A stretch of DNA of 64,000 bases from a gamma proteobacterium endosymbiont of Lamellibrachia anaximandri (GTDB lineage: Bacteria > Pseudomonadota > Gammaproteobacteria > Chromatiales > Chromatiaceae), in NCBI GenBank assembly GCA_016756855.1, contig JAESPD010000001.1:62001-126000 (forward strand), in the 5' to 3' direction. This document shows, one piece after another, positions 9,484-21,653 of this stretch. The notes under the pieces are model-generated. The model was not told the DNA's origin. It saw only the letters and a list, made by a program, of their open reading frames with translations, and did no database searches. The translations under genes and the position numbers were made by a program. Position 1 is the first letter of the stretch; each line of letters opens with the position of its first letter.

Positions 9484-9833
9484 TTTTCTGCCAGCCTCTT
9501 CCAATGCTGAAATAATGAAGCCGAGTATCGGCCGTTCTCCACGAGCAACTTACCACGCCGATTCAGCACTACTATATCCAGACCTGCCAACAATTCCTGA
9601 TTTTGCCTGAAGCTTTCACGTACCAGGCGTTTCAATCGGTTACGATCCACTGCGCGGCGCGTATTTTTCTTGGAAATTGCCAAACCCAGTCTTGCATATT
9701 CCAGACCATTTTCTCTGGCAAGCACCAGAAAAAGCTTGTCTGTTGAACGTTCTGCCCGACTAAAAACCCGACGATATTCGTCGGGTTTCAATAATCTTGA
9801 TCTGCGGGGAAAACTCCCCTGAACTGCCGGCAA
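9468..9833 (-). CDS. rnpA: Ribonuclease P protein component
   Basis: Protein cofactor of RNase P, which matures tRNA 5' ends. Of 121 residues, the segment LGLAISKKNTRRAVDRNRLK then RLVRESFR contains the family signature (RNR motif RAVDRNRLKRLVRESFR). It begins shortly after rpmH (9 bp gap) and overlaps yidD. Length and context are canonical. Confidence 0.97.
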   Translation of the reverse strand: MPAVQGSFPRRSRLLKPDEYRRVFSRAERSTDKLFLVLARENGLEYARLGLAISKKNTRRAVDRNRLKRLVRESFRQNQELLAGLDIVVLNRRGKLLVENGRYSASLFQHWKRLAEKCAIS

Positions 9834-9842
9834 GGACAGAAA

Positions 9843-9977
9843 TTACGATGTCAAACTGGCGCGGCCCTTGGCACGACGTGATTTAATCACCTTACGGCCA
9901 TTGCGCGTGGCCATACGAGCGCGGAAACCGTGAGTACGGACGCGTTTAAGATTACTGGGCTGAAAAGTTCTTTTCAT
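9843..9977 (-). CDS. rpmH: 50S ribosomal protein L34
   Basis: Ribosomal protein of 44 residues, [20 protein letters not shown] followed by [24 protein letters not shown], an almost universal sequence. The ATG at 9977 is the true start; the open frame continues upstream to 10082 but through the promoter region. First gene of the rpmH-rnpA-yidD-yidC-mnmE operon and divergent from dnaA, as in most gammaproteobacteria. Confidence 0.98.
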   Translation of the reverse strand: MKRTFQPSNLKRVRTHGFRARMATRNGRKVIKSRRAKGRASLTS

Positions 9978-10038
9978 GACTCTATACCGATTTTGCCTGG
10001 GCGTTCCCGTAAAATACGGACGAAAAAAAGAGACGCAT

Positions 10039-10066
10039 CGTATACCGTATGGCCTTATTTTGTCAA
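10039..10066 (-). promoter_or_regulatory. Sigma-70 promoter of the rpmH operon
   Basis: On the minus strand a perfect -35 TTGACA (10061-10066) and a -10 TATACG (10039-10044) are 16 bases apart. The start would lie about 50 bases upstream of the rpmH ATG. The rest of the roughly 270-bp rpmH-dnaA gap holds one DnaA box and no gene. Confidence 0.7.
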
Positions 10067-10109
10067 CATATACCCGAAACAAAAAACAGGCGCCTCATTG
10101 CCTTGAAAC

Positions 10110-10118
10110 TGTGGATAA
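10110..10118 (-). promoter_or_regulatory. DnaA box upstream of dnaA
   Basis: Perfect TTATCCACA on the minus strand (TGTGGATAA as given), 125 bp before dnaA. Probable autoregulatory or origin-associated box. Confidence 0.75.
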
Positions 10119-10243
10119 GTCTCCAATCGCAGGGTAGACTTAGTGGCCAGAACAGTTAGAAATTCCATCTCCATTTCAAACAACACAATCCTATCGGATC
10201 ATCCGCAGATGGTTACGGTGGCTATTATTCGGAGACATGCAAG

Positions 10244-11593
10244 TTGGATCTTTGGCAACGTTGTAGTAAGCACCTAGAGCAGGAGCTTTCACCTCAGCAG
10301 TTCAATACCTGGATTCGTCCACTTCAGGTAATTGAGGATAACAACCGCCTCCGTCTATTGGCACCCAACCGCTTTGTACGTGACTGGGTGCGCAACCACT
10401 ATCTCGAGACACTAGAAAACTATCTTGACACCCTCTCTCTGGATATGACACCTATCATCTCCATCGATATCGGATCAAAGAAAAAACCTGCTGCCGTCAA
10501 GCAGCGAAACAACCCTCAGACCAACAGGACGGGTGTTCAAACCATTATTCCATCAAAGGGAAGTCCGTACATTGAGAGCCATCTCAATCCTAACTTCACC
10601 TTCGAAACCTTCGTTGAGGGAAAATCCAACCAGATTGCCCGTGCCGCTTCGATGCAGATTGGCGAGAATCCCGGCAGAGCCTACAATCCTCTATTCATAT
10701 ACGGCGGGGTAGGACTCGGAAAAACCCACCTGATGCATGCAGTGGGTAACACGATTCTGCACCATAATCCTAACGCCAGGGTCATATACCTCCATTCTGA
10801 ACGGTTCGTTTCAGAAATGGTTAAGGCTCTACAGCACAACACAATTGACCAGTTCAAACGCAAGTTTCGTTCTGTCAATGCACTGTTGATTGATGATATT
10901 CAGTTTTTCGCTGGTAAAGAGCGGTCCCAGGAAGAGTTCTTTCACACTTTCAATGCACTATTCGAATCTCAACAACAGATTATCTTATCCAGTGACCGAT
11001 TTCCCAAAGAGGTTGGTGGCCTGGAGGAGCGTCTCAAATCGAGATTTGGCTGGGGTCTGACAGTCGCTATCGAACCCCCCGATCTAGAAACTCGTGTCGC
11101 AATTCTGCAGAGCAAGGCTCTGCAACTAAAAGCCGAACTTCCCAGCGAAGTTGCCTTTTTCATGGGCAAACGTATCCGTTCCAATATTCGCGAACTTGAA
11201 GGTGCTTTGCGACGTGTTATCGCCAACTCAACCTTCACCGGGACAAGTATCAATCTTGATTTTGCCAAAAATGCTTTGCGCGACATGATCGCAGCACAGG
11301 ACAAACAGGTCACGATCGACAACATCCAAAAAACAGTTGCAGAGTATTTTCAGATACGCACTTCAGATCTACTCTCAGCAAAGCGGAGTCGTTCCATCGC
11401 CAGACCCAGGCAGATCGCGATGACTCTGGCCAAAGAATTAACAAATCATAGCCTGCCTGAGATCGGAACCGCTTTTGGTGGTAGGGATCACACTACCGTT
11501 ATTCATGCCAACAAAAAGATCAAGGAACTGCGGGATAGTGATGTACGTATATCTGAGGACTATTTAAACCTGTTGAGGACACTAAGTAGTTAA
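10244..11593 (+). CDS. dnaA: Chromosomal replication initiator DnaA
   Basis: AAA+ ATPase that binds DnaA boxes and melts oriC. The 449 residues contain domain I ([20 protein letters not shown], the helicase-loading part), a linker of about 40 residues, AAA+ motifs [17 protein letters not shown] (Walker A) and [13 protein letters not shown] (Walker B), and the C-terminal DNA-binding signature [15 protein letters not shown]. The start codon is TTG at 10244, preceded by GGAG (10231-10234); the nearby ATG at 10237 is out of frame. Domain I begins immediately after this start, so no other start is needed. Confidence 0.98.
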   Translation: MDLWQRCSKHLEQELSPQQFNTWIRPLQVIEDNNRLRLLAPNRFVRDWVRNHYLETLENYLDTLSLDMTPIISIDIGSKKKPAAVKQRNNPQTNRTGVQTIIPSKGSPYIESHLNPNFTFETFVEGKSNQIARAASMQIGENPGRAYNPLFIYGGVGLGKTHLMHAVGNTILHHNPNARVIYLHSERFVSEMVKALQHNTIDQFKRKFRSVNALLIDDIQFFAGKERSQEEFFHTFNALFESQQQIILSSDRFPKEVGGLEERLKSRFGWGLTVAIEPPDLETRVAILQSKALQLKAELPSEVAFFMGKRIRSNIRELEGALRRVIANSTFTGTSINLDFAKNALRDMIAAQDKQVTIDNIQKTVAEYFQIRTSDLLSAKRSRSIARPRQIAMTLAKELTNHSLPEIGTAFGGRDHTTVIHANKKIKELRDSDVRISEDYLNLLRTLSS

Positions 11594-11820
11594 TGTGGAT
11601 AAGATGTTGAGAAAAATGCTAAAACCAACAATCGCTATTTATCCACAAGAGATAAACAGGAAACCACAATCTTACATAACTGTAATCAACAGCCAAAAAA
11701 TCTATAAAAGCTATTATAATCAGTATGTTAAATGACTTATCCTCATAAATACGAGTCCCTAATAATAATAATAAGTAGATATATAAAATAACCTAACTAT
11801 AACTACCTTGGGTAGAGAAT
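11594..11820. other. Candidate oriC (dnaA-dnaN intergenic region)
   Basis: Region of 227 bp directly after dnaA, without a gene. It has two perfect DnaA boxes in opposite orientation (11594-11602 minus strand, 11639-11647 plus strand), a one-mismatch box TTATCCTCA at 11737-11745, and a very AT-rich stretch from about 11690 to 11800 that includes TAATAATAATAATAAG, which could be the unwinding element. Together with the surrounding genes and two parS sites within 2.4 kb this is the best origin candidate in the window; the promoter of dnaN must also be here. A strand-composition switch was not computed. Confidence 0.65.
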
Positions 11821-12921
11821 ATGAAAATAGTTACCAAACGAGAAGCTTTATTGGAGCCACTACAACGGATAGGTGGAGTTGTTGAAAGAAAACAAACGCT
11901 ACCTATTCTGTCTAATATCCTTATCAACACGAAATCCCACGAAATCCAGATAACAGCGACAGACCTGGAGGTTGAACTCAGGACACAGGCAGTAGCTGAG
12001 TGCAGTGGAGAAGGTGACTTCACAGTCCCCGCAAGAAAAATGCTGGATATATGTAAAGCTTTACCTGAGGGAGCTGACATTATTCTTGAGGTAGATGGTG
12101 ATAAGGCAAAAATTCGTTCAGGGCGGAGCCGTTTCACCCTTGGTATCTTGCCTGCTCAGGACTATCCAGTAATTGATCCATCAGCAAGCAGCTCAGTGTT
12201 TACGCTTAAAGAGGTTGAACTCAAACAACTCATTGAGAAGACCCAATTCGCAATGGCACAACAGGATGTTCGTTATTATTTAAACGGAATGTTGCTGGAA
12301 ATAAGAGATGGTGATGTTAGAACTGTAGCCACTGATGGACATCGTCTTGCACTGAGTGAATGTAATAAATCTGTAGATCCTGATTTAGACGTTCAGGTCA
12401 TATTGCCTCGTAAAGCTGTATTGGAATTGGGTAGATTGCTCAAAGATAGTGAAGATGAAATTAAGCTTGAGCTAAGTGCCAACTATGTTCGAGTTCTTTT
12501 GGATGGCGCTGTTTTCACCTCAAAACTTATTGACGGACGTTTTCCTGATTATCAGCGTGTTATGCCAAGTGGCACAAACAAAGAACTTCGCGCGGATAAG
12601 GGACTTCTAAAGCAGTCCCTGACAAGAGCATCAATTCTCTCAAATGAAAAGTATCGTGGAATACGTTTCTCGGCCAGCAATAACACGCTTCAGCTTCAAG
12701 CACATAACCCTGAGCAGGAGGAGGCTGAGGAAGAGCTGGAAGTCGATTATAGTGGCGATGAAATCAAGATCGGCTTCAATGTTGGTTATTTCATAGATGT
12801 ACTTTCTGCAATCAAGGAGGATGAAATAATTGTCGAACTCAAGGATTCAAACAGCAGTGCGTTAATTTATGGGAAGGACAATAATAGAAATAGATACGTT
12901 GTCATGCCCATGAGAATATAA
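11821..12921 (+). CDS. dnaN: DNA polymerase III sliding clamp (beta subunit)
   Basis: Ring-shaped processivity factor that tethers replicative and repair polymerases. The 366-residue length is normal and begins MKIVTKREALLEPLQRIGGV. Typical segments are RKQTLPILSNILI, ATDLEVEL, RYYLNGMLLEI, ATDGHRLALS, DGRFPDYQRVMP and the extreme C-terminus YVVMPMRI, which forms part of the clamp-binding cleft. First gene after the origin region; recF follows after 64 bp. Confidence 0.98.
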   Translation: MKIVTKREALLEPLQRIGGVVERKQTLPILSNILINTKSHEIQITATDLEVELRTQAVAECSGEGDFTVPARKMLDICKALPEGADIILEVDGDKAKIRSGRSRFTLGILPAQDYPVIDPSASSSVFTLKEVELKQLIEKTQFAMAQQDVRYYLNGMLLEIRDGDVRTVATDGHRLALSECNKSVDPDLDVQVILPRKAVLELGRLLKDSEDEIKLELSANYVRVLLDGAVFTSKLIDGRFPDYQRVMPSGTNKELRADKGLLKQSLTRASILSNEKYRGIRFSASNNTLQLQAHNPEQEEAEEELEVDYSGDEIKIGFNVGYFIDVLSAIKEDEIIVELKDSNSSALIYGKDNNRNRYVVMPMRI

Positions 12922-12985
12922 ACAGATATTAGAGAAGAAAGAAAACCGGCATTGATAAAGATTACCGGGTTTTTTTCATCCGAAC

Positions 12986-14050
12986 TTGAATATAACGAAA
13001 TTACAAATCCAAAATCTCCGTATTCTTGACTCAGTCAATATATCTCCTCACCGCGGAATCAATATAATCAGTGGTGATAATGGGGCAGGTAAAACCAGCA
13101 TTCTCGAAGCAATATTTCTACTTGCCCGGGCAAAAAGCTTCAAGAGCACAAAGGGGAAAAATCTTATCCAGGAAGGAAAAAGGAAACTCTTTGTCTACTC
13201 AGAAATCCAACAAAAAAACCAATCGATACTGCGAATTGGATATGGCCTGGAAAACACCACAAAGAGAATACAACTAAACGGGTCACCAGCATATCGTGTT
13301 TCAGAAGTCGCAAAACTACTCCCCATCGGCATAGTTACACCAATAATCCACCGCCTGATTGAAGAGGGTCCTGATAATCGAAGGAGATTCTTGAATTGGG
13401 GAGTGTTCCACGTGGAACACTCCTATGTCTCAATGATGCGGCTCTATTCAACGACACTTCAGCAAAGAAATGCCTCATTGCACTCTGGTGATAAAGGCTG
13501 GAAAGTTTGGGATTCCCAATTGATCGATTATGGTGAGCAGATCAACCAATTACGTACAGATTACTTCTCTAACTGGAAATCTGTTTATGAGTCTCTCGTA
13601 GCAAATTTTCCTGGTATTCCAAATATCAGCTTCAGTTTTTACAGAGGATGGAATAAATCACTTTCACTTCTTGATTCTCTCCAGGGACAAGTCAAAACTG
13701 ACCAGTCAGTCGGTTTCACAACCACTGGGCCTCACAGGGCTGATATACGTATCACTGTAAATTCCCACCCTGCAAAGGAGATTCTTTCACGTGGCCAACA
13801 AAAGATTGTTGCCACGTTGATGATCCTATCTCAGCTTATTGCGCAAAAAGAACGCACAAATACCACCCCTATACTTCTTATGGATGACTTCTCTGCTGAG
13901 CTAGATCGAAAATCGTCTACTGCTCTACTCTCACTTATAGACCATTGTGGCTTTCAGACTTTTCTCACAGCAATTGATAGCGCTACAGTGACTGAAAAAT
14001 ATAGTGATGAAGTGAAGATGTTTCACGTGGAACATGGCGCAGTGAAATAG
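12986..14050 (+). CDS. recF: DNA replication and repair protein RecF
   Basis: SMC-like ATPase that helps load RecA at gaps. The 354 residues show Walker A GDNGAGKTSILEAIFLL (about residue 30), the signature-like ILSRGQQKIVATLMILSQL and Walker B PILLMDDFSAELDRKS. The start codon is TTG at 12986, which puts the conserved ITKLQIQNLR at the beginning as in relatives; the ribosome binding site is weak, so it may depend on dnaN translation. Two parS sites lie inside the frame and both encode FHVEH, near residue 142 and at the C-terminus near residue 347. A weak hairpin followed by T residues precedes the start. Confidence 0.96.
   Translation: MNITKLQIQNLRILDSVNISPHRGINIISGDNGAGKTSILEAIFLLARAKSFKSTKGKNLIQEGKRKLFVYSEIQQKNQSILRIGYGLENTTKRIQLNGSPAYRVSEVAKLLPIGIVTPIIHRLIEEGPDNRRRFLNWGVFHVEHSYVSMMRLYSTTLQQRNASLHSGDKGWKVWDSQLIDYGEQINQLRTDYFSNWKSVYESLVANFPGIPNISFSFYRGWNKSLSLLDSLQGQVKTDQSVGFTTTGPHRADIRITVNSHPAKEILSRGQQKIVATLMILSQLIAQKERTNTTPILLMDDFSAELDRKSSTALLSLIDHCGFQTFLTAIDSATVTEKYSDEVKMFHVEHGAVK
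13404..13419. promoter_or_regulatory. parS site 1 (inside recF)
   Basis: TGTTCCACGTGGAACA, a perfect 16-bp palindrome of the ParB-binding parS type (common consensus TGTTTCACGTGAAACA, two symmetrical changes). It is embedded in recF codons for VFHVEH. ParB itself is encoded at the left edge of this window. Confidence 0.88.
14019..14034. promoter_or_regulatory. parS site 2 (3' end of recF)
   Basis: TGTTTCACGTGGAACA, one mismatch from the common parS consensus, 615 bp from site 1. It encodes FHVEH again, just six codons before the end of recF. Confidence 0.9.
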
Positions 14051-14122
14051 TTAAGAGTTACAAGATCACCTCTGTTTGTTCGAATCACTATGCATTGCTT
14101 GTTAACGATTTTGTCGTTTTGA

Positions 14123-16615
<2,493 letters not shown>

Positions 16616-16682
16616 TGAAAAAAGGTTTCAGGTATCAGGATTGACTGATCCCCCTTCCTGTCCCTCCCCGGAGTAAAAAATT

Positions 16683-16770
16683 GTAGGCTGGTTCAAGCGC
16701 AGCGGAACCGGCAACCTCAATTGTTCATCACAGCCTGAATGCCCGATCCACAACGTTTGATCGGGCCTAC
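16683..16770. repeat. REP-like double palindrome, family A
   Basis: Composite of two hairpin units in head-to-head order: one starting GTAGGCTGGTTCAAGCGC and ending GAACCGGC, the other GCCCGATC...GATCGGGCCTAC, separated by about 28 bases. It fills most of the 241-bp gap between convergent gyrB and the acyltransferase gene; nothing else is seen there. Confidence 0.85.
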
Positions 16771-16856
16771 TAGTTTGGTAAAAGATTCAGGCAACTCTTC
16801 GATTTGCCAACCTGCCACCTAAGTAGTAAGTACTAACTATCAGTAAAATCCAGGGT

Positions 16857-17582
16857 TTAAACCCTTTCCTGCGGCAAGGTCTCCAACTTCCCCTCGATCC
16901 AGTCTTCCACCTTGGCATTGATTTCGTTGGCATCGAGACCTTTGGTCTCGATGAGAGGGCCTACGCTTACATCGATGGTGCCGGGATATTTGTTGATGCC
17001 CCTGCGTTTCCAGAACACCCCTGCGTTATGCGAGACAGGCAATACAGGAAAACCGGATTTCTCTGCCAATAGTGCACCACCAATCCCATAACGTTTGTGA
17101 GCACCAGGTGCGACACGGGTGCCTTCGGGAAAGATGATTACCGAAAGCCCGGATTCAAGTCTTTCTGTGCCATCACGGATAAGTTGCACCACGGCCTTTC
17201 GACCTGCTTTTCGATCGAGTGCAATCGGCTGGAAGAGAAGTAATGCCCATCCAAATATAGGCACTCTGAGCAACTCTTGTTTCAGCACCCAGGCTTTGTT
17301 GGGCGGAATGATACTGAGAAAGGCGATGGTCTCCCAGGCAGACTGGTGTTTTGAGAGGATGATGACACTCTTGTTATCAGGGATGTTATCAAGACCATCT
17401 ATACGATAGTTGAGGCCGCAGAGTAGCGAGAGTGCAGCCAGATTGACTCTGCTCCAGGCGTTGCTGATGAAAAAGCGTTTTTGCAACGGCAAGAACCAGC
17501 CAAAGAGATTGCCAAAACCGGCAATGACGATAGTACTGAGAACAAGAAAGGTAAAAAAGAGAATGGAGCGGATAAAGGTCAT
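16857..17582 (-). CDS. plsC: 1-acyl-sn-glycerol-3-phosphate acyltransferase (PlsC family)
   Basis: Inner-membrane enzyme making phosphatidic acid from lysophosphatidic acid. The 241 residues have an N-terminal membrane helix (FIRSILFFTFLVLSTIVIAG) and the acyltransferase blocks LSKHQSAWETIAF (H-X4-E form of the catalytic HX4D block, common in this subgroup), PIALDRKAGRKA and IIFPEGTRVAPG. The downstream GxxxPV-like GFPVLPVSHNAG is also present. It is followed upstream on the same strand by gmhB (10 bp), suggesting a small envelope-biogenesis operon with glyQS. Confidence 0.9.
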   Translation of the reverse strand: MTFIRSILFFTFLVLSTIVIAGFGNLFGWFLPLQKRFFISNAWSRVNLAALSLLCGLNYRIDGLDNIPDNKSVIILSKHQSAWETIAFLSIIPPNKAWVLKQELLRVPIFGWALLLFQPIALDRKAGRKAVVQLIRDGTERLESGLSVIIFPEGTRVAPGAHKRYGIGGALLAEKSGFPVLPVSHNAGVFWKRRGINKYPGTIDVSVGPLIETKGLDANEINAKVEDWIEGKLETLPQERV

Positions 17583-17592
17583 GGCATGTCAA

Positions 17593-18129
17593 TCAGGTCA
17601 AAAGCGTATCAACGGCCTCAGAGAGGTTTTGGTAGACTGGAATATTTTTTAAGTTATTTGGGAGTGATGAGAGGGTCTTGTTACCTTTACCGGTTCTCAC
17701 CAGGATGGGATTTGCGCCTACGGTAATGGCGGCCTGCAGGTCACGTAACGAGTCACCAATGATGGGTACCTGGTGCAACGGCGTCCTGGAACGTTGTGAA
17801 ATCTGCTGGTAGAGACCAGGTTTGGGTTTGCGGCAGTCACAGTTGTCATCAGGTCCGTGGGGACAGAAAAAAATGCCGTCGATATAGCCGCCATGTTTCT
17901 GTAACAACGACAGCATTTTGTTGTGCATCTTGTTCAGGGTGTCGATGGAGAAGTAACCGCGAGACACGCCTGATTGGTTGGTTGCGACGAAGACACGAAA
18001 ACCGGCATGGTTGAGACAGGCGATCGCTTCAAGACTGCCGGGTAGAGGAATCCATTCGTCAGGCGATTTAACAAATTCATCAGAATCCTCGTTGATGACA
18101 CCGTCTCTGTCCAGGATGATGATTTTCAT
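17593..18129 (-). CDS. gmhB: D-glycero-beta-D-manno-heptose-1,7-bisphosphate 7-phosphatase
   Basis: HAD-superfamily phosphatase in ADP-heptose synthesis for lipopolysaccharide inner core. Of 178 residues the first motif is IILDRDGVINEDSDEFVKS (nucleophile and acid aspartates), the second is FVATNQSGVSRGYF, and a zinc-binding loop CPHGPDDNCDCRKPKPGLY is typical of GmhB. Motif III/IV is IIGDSLRDLQAA. Lies between the acyltransferase and a MazG-like gene; glyS-gmhB-plsC order is common in gammaproteobacteria. Confidence 0.93.
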   Translation of the reverse strand: MKIIILDRDGVINEDSDEFVKSPDEWIPLPGSLEAIACLNHAGFRVFVATNQSGVSRGYFSIDTLNKMHNKMLSLLQKHGGYIDGIFFCPHGPDDNCDCRKPKPGLYQQISQRSRTPLHQVPIIGDSLRDLQAAITVGANPILVRTGKGNKTLSSLPNNLKNIPVYQNLSEAVDTLLT

Positions 18130-18158
18130 TGGAAGTAAGTACTTACTATCAATTAATA

Positions 18159-18494
18159 TCAGTCGACATCACGAAATTCGGAGACCCTGATGCGGCCGTT
18201 GACCATGCGGGAATCCCGCTTGTTGAGCTTGTCCATCTTGTCCCAAAAGGCCTGTTTGAGATCGAACTCTTGGGCGATAGCCGTTCCCATGACGAGGATC
18301 AGCAGATCGGCCACTTCCTCAGCAAGTGATTCCTTGCTCTTGCCCTTTGTGACACAGGAGGAAATCTCCCCCAACTCTTCCGCCATTAAGGAGATGCGAT
18401 AGGTCATCTCCTCTCCACCGGTCTCCCTGAAACGGTGCTTATCGTGGAAGGCCTGGACGGCGTCCAACATATCCTTGTATGAATCGGGGTTCAT
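18159..18494 (-). CDS. MazG-like nucleotide pyrophosphohydrolase
   Basis: Small all-alpha NTP-pyrophosphatase of 111 residues. The metal-binding signature is split into SLMAEELGEISSCVTKGKS and LAEEVADLLILVMGTA (EExxE followed by ExxD). It could remove non-canonical nucleotides or act in a specific salvage step; the substrate cannot be told. It lies 12 bases downstream of glyS and 29 bases before gmhB, probably one transcript. Confidence 0.82.
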   Translation of the reverse strand: MNPDSYKDMLDAVQAFHDKHRFRETGGEEMTYRISLMAEELGEISSCVTKGKSKESLAEEVADLLILVMGTAIAQEFDLKQAFWDKMDKLNKRDSRMVNGRIRVSEFRDVD

Positions 18495-18506
18495 GTTTTG
18501 TCTCGA

Positions 18507-20579
18507 TTACTGAAGGCGTGAAAGGTCAGCGGCACTGAGAAAGAGTCCCTCAAGCCGAGAAAGCAGGGCAAGACGATTTCTTCGTAACGTTTCATCCTCC
18601 GCCATTACCATGACATGGTCAAAGAAATCATCGACAGGTTTGCGCAGACTGGCGAGTATTTGCAGACCTTCTGTATAACGGCCTTGCGCAAACAGCGGGA
18701 CGACCTTGGGCTGTAATTCATCGACTTTTGCAGCGAGCGACTTCTCTGCGGCTTCCTGTAGAAGGTCGTTGGCTACCTGCACGGGGAAGGTTTCATTCGT
18801 CTTCTTGAGAATGTTGCGAATGCGTTTGTTGGCAGCGGCAAGGCTTTCGGCTTCAGGCAGTTTGCGGAATTCGGTGACTGCCCGAACCCGGAGATTGAAA
18901 TCTGCGGGCCGGGTGGGACGGCGGGCGAGCACCGCATCCACTGAATCGGCGGGGATGGATTGGTCGGCGTAGTACGCCTTGAGACGTTCCATCATATATT
19001 CAAAGACCTGATCCAGGCTCTCCTCTGTATCCACTTGCTCGGCAAGACCCTCAGCTGCGCTGGAGAGTAACTGTTCAAGGTCGAGATCCATGGGGGTCTC
19101 GATGAGGATGCGGAGTACACCCAAGGCAGCGCGGCGAAGGCCGTAAGGATCCTTGGCGCCGGTCGGTTTCTGGCCAATAGCGAAGATGCCCATCAGGGTA
19201 TCGAGGCGATCAGCGATGGCAATGGTGCGACCGCAGTCCGTCTCCGGCAGGCGATCCCTGGCATGCCGGGGCATGTAGACCTCTTCCATAGCCTGAGCAA
19301 CCTGGCCATCCTCTCCTGAGCGCACGGCATAGTAGCGCCCCATGGTGCCCTGCAGGCTGGCAAATTCACCCACCATTTCGGACATAAGGTCGCATTTACA
19401 GAGCCAGGCGGCACGGAATGCGAGAGCCTTGTCGAGACCAATTTGATCGGCGATTGATTCGGCTAGTGAGGCAATACGACCGCTCTTGTCGTGCAGCGTC
19501 CCCAGCTTTTTCTGAAACAGTATGTTTTTCAGCGACTCGATGTGGTGGTCGAGAGGCTTTTTCAGATCCTGCTCCCAGAAGAAAGCGGCATCGCTGAAGC
19601 GGGGACGGATGACACGCTCATTGCCGGATCGAACCTGTTCAAGATCCTTGCTGTCGATATTGCTTATGGTAATGAATCGGGATTGGAGAGCGCCTGTCTC
19701 GTCGACAACAGGGAAATATTTCTGATGATCCTGCATCGCCTGTATCAGGCATTCTGAGGGAATGTCGAGAAAGCGGGCATCGAAACTGCCGATCACAGGA
19801 ATCGGCCACTCATTGAGGGCGGTGACTTCGTCCAGCAGATTGGGATCGATGACGGCCTTGAGACCTTCGGCTTCTGCGGTCTCTCTGGCTTGCTGTTCGA
19901 TTTTGGCCTTACGCTCTGCAATGTCGGCGATGACATAACCTCTGCTTGTCAGCAGTTCTGCGTAGTTTGCAGGTGTATCGATCTCCATCGGTTCGGGATG
20001 GTGGAATCTATGGCCGTGGGTTGTGCGGCCCGCCGTGTGCCCCATCACCTGGCCGGGAACGACCTCATCACCAAACAGCAGTACGATCCAATGTACCGGG
20101 CGCACGAACTCTTCACTACGGTTGCCCCAGCGCATACGCTTGGGTATGGGCAGAGCGGCGAGGGACTTTTCCACAATCTCAGGTATCAATTCGATGGTGG
20201 ACCGGCCCAATTCAATCTGCCGGTGGATCAGCCACGCGCCTTTTGGGGTATCCTGAGTCTCCAACTGATCGACGCTCACCCCGCAGGAGCGGGCGAAGCC
20301 CTCGGCGGCCCTGGTTGGATTGCCATCAGCATCGAATGCGGCCTTGACTGCAGGCCCCTTGCGTTCGATCTCTTTGTCGAGCTGACTGGTTTGAAGGGCC
20401 TCGATGAATACAGCAAGCCTGCGAGGGGTGGCGTAGGGTTTGATGGAGTTGCGTGTCAGTCCCAGCAGTTTAAACTGTTCATCGATGCCACGGAGAAATG
20501 CCGTGGAGAGTTTTGCCAAGGCCTTTGGGGGCAGCTCTTCAGTGCCGATCTCGATCAGCAGATCTTTGGAATCAGCCAT
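18507..20579 (-). CDS. glyS: Glycyl-tRNA synthetase beta subunit
   Basis: Beta chain of the tetrameric bacterial glycyl-tRNA synthetase. The 690-residue protein begins [20 protein letters not shown], the diagnostic start. Later landmarks are [22 protein letters not shown], the [20 protein letters not shown] block, HD-type segment [20 protein letters not shown] and a C-terminal anticodon-binding helical region. It overlaps glyQ by 8 bases (20572-20579), indicating translational coupling and 1:1 synthesis. Confidence 0.98.
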   Translation of the reverse strand: MADSKDLLIEIGTEELPPKALAKLSTAFLRGIDEQFKLLGLTRNSIKPYATPRRLAVFIEALQTSQLDKEIERKGPAVKAAFDADGNPTRAAEGFARSCGVSVDQLETQDTPKGAWLIHRQIELGRSTIELIPEIVEKSLAALPIPKRMRWGNRSEEFVRPVHWIVLLFGDEVVPGQVMGHTAGRTTHGHRFHHPEPMEIDTPANYAELLTSRGYVIADIAERKAKIEQQARETAEAEGLKAVIDPNLLDEVTALNEWPIPVIGSFDARFLDIPSECLIQAMQDHQKYFPVVDETGALQSRFITISNIDSKDLEQVRSGNERVIRPRFSDAAFFWEQDLKKPLDHHIESLKNILFQKKLGTLHDKSGRIASLAESIADQIGLDKALAFRAAWLCKCDLMSEMVGEFASLQGTMGRYYAVRSGEDGQVAQAMEEVYMPRHARDRLPETDCGRTIAIADRLDTLMGIFAIGQKPTGAKDPYGLRRAALGVLRILIETPMDLDLEQLLSSAAEGLAEQVDTEESLDQVFEYMMERLKAYYADQSIPADSVDAVLARRPTRPADFNLRVRAVTEFRKLPEAESLAAANKRIRNILKKTNETFPVQVANDLLQEAAEKSLAAKVDELQPKVVPLFAQGRYTEGLQILASLRKPVDDFFDHVMVMAEDETLRRNRLALLSRLEGLFLSAADLSRLQ

Positions 20580-21513
20580 TGTTGACGATCTCCCTGTTCT
20601 CTTTCAGCATGGGGAATCCAAGGGCTTCGCGGCTGTCATAATAGGCTTGGGCCACGGCGCGTGAGAGGGAGCGAACGCGCAGGATGTAGCGTTGCCGTTC
20701 GGTCACCGAGATGGCGTGGCGCGCATCCAGCAGGTTGAAGGTGTGAGAGGCCTTGAGGACCTGTTCATATGCGGGCAGCGGCAGACCTATTTCGATGAGA
20801 CGCTGACTCTCTTTTTCACAGGTGTCGAACCAACCGAAGAGGGCATCCACCTCGGCGTGTTCAAAGTTGAAGGCCGACTGTTCAACCTCATTCTGGTGAA
20901 AGACGTCACCGTAGGTTACAGGGCCGTCGGGGCCATTTGCCCAGATCAGATCGTAGACGCTTTCGACGCCTTGCAGATACATGGCGATGCGCTCAAGACC
21001 GTAGGTGATCTCACCGGTGACCGGGCGGCAGTCGAGACCGCCAACCTGCTGAAAATAGGTGAACTGAGCCACCTCCATGCCGTTGAGCCAGACCTCCCAG
21101 CCAAGTCCCCAGGCGCCGAGTGTGGGGGACTCCCAGTTGTCCTCGACGAAACGAATATCGTGTACCAGCAGGTCGAGACCCAGCGCCTTGAGTGATCCCA
21201 GATAGAGCTCCTGAATATCCAATGGCGAGGGTTTCAGGATGACCTGGAACTGATAGTAGTGTTGCAGGCGGTTGGGATTCTCGCCATAGCGCCCGTCGGT
21301 GGGGCGGCGTGAAGGCTGCACATAAGCGCAACTCCAAGGCTCGGGACCGATGGAGCGGAGGAAAGTGGCGGAGTGAAATGTGCCGGCACCCATCTCCATG
21401 TCATAGGGTTGAAGGATCACGCAGCCTTGGTCTGCCCAGTACTGTTGCAATGCAAAGATCAGACCCTGAAAGGTCGATACATCAGGACTGCTGCTGTCAG
21501 AAGCTCGATTCAC
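20572..21513 (-). CDS. glyQ: Glycyl-tRNA synthetase alpha subunit
   Basis: Catalytic chain of the alpha2-beta2 enzyme. The 313 residues include [39 protein letters not shown], the class II motif region [20 protein letters not shown] and [20 protein letters not shown], all typical. First gene of the leftward glyQ-glyS-mazG-like-gmhB-plsC series; divergent from the PP-loop gene. Confidence 0.98.
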   Translation of the reverse strand: MNRASDSSSPDVSTFQGLIFALQQYWADQGCVILQPYDMEMGAGTFHSATFLRSIGPEPWSCAYVQPSRRPTDGRYGENPNRLQHYYQFQVILKPSPLDIQELYLGSLKALGLDLLVHDIRFVEDNWESPTLGAWGLGWEVWLNGMEVAQFTYFQQVGGLDCRPVTGEITYGLERIAMYLQGVESVYDLIWANGPDGPVTYGDVFHQNEVEQSAFNFEHAEVDALFGWFDTCEKESQRLIEIGLPLPAYEQVLKASHTFNLLDARHAISVTERQRYILRVRSLSRAVAQAYYDSREALGFPMLKENREIVNNG

Positions 21514-21550
21514 GTCCGGATTCCATAGTTATAGGTGTAAAAATCGCGTC

Positions 21551-21619
21551 AGTATAACGATGCGCCAACAACTTGGCTAACTTCGATGAGATGCCGCAGT
21601 TGGCGCAATTCCGTATAAT
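21551..21619. promoter_or_regulatory. Divergent promoter region between glyQ and the PP-loop gene
   Basis: On the plus strand a perfect -10 TATAAT lies at 21614-21619, 35 bases before the ATG at 21654. On the minus strand TATACT (21551-21556) could serve glyQ with a weak TTAGCC -35. The -35 boxes are poor on both sides, so only the -10 assignments are offered. Confidence 0.4.
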
Positions 21620-21653
21620 CCACGGTTTTACTCGCCTGACGACGAAACATAAT

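Noticed and set aside
12950-12976. Possible terminator between dnaN and recF (CCGG...CCGG then T-run)
   Set aside because: Stem of about four base pairs plus a bulge; too weak to call. It may at most attenuate recF.
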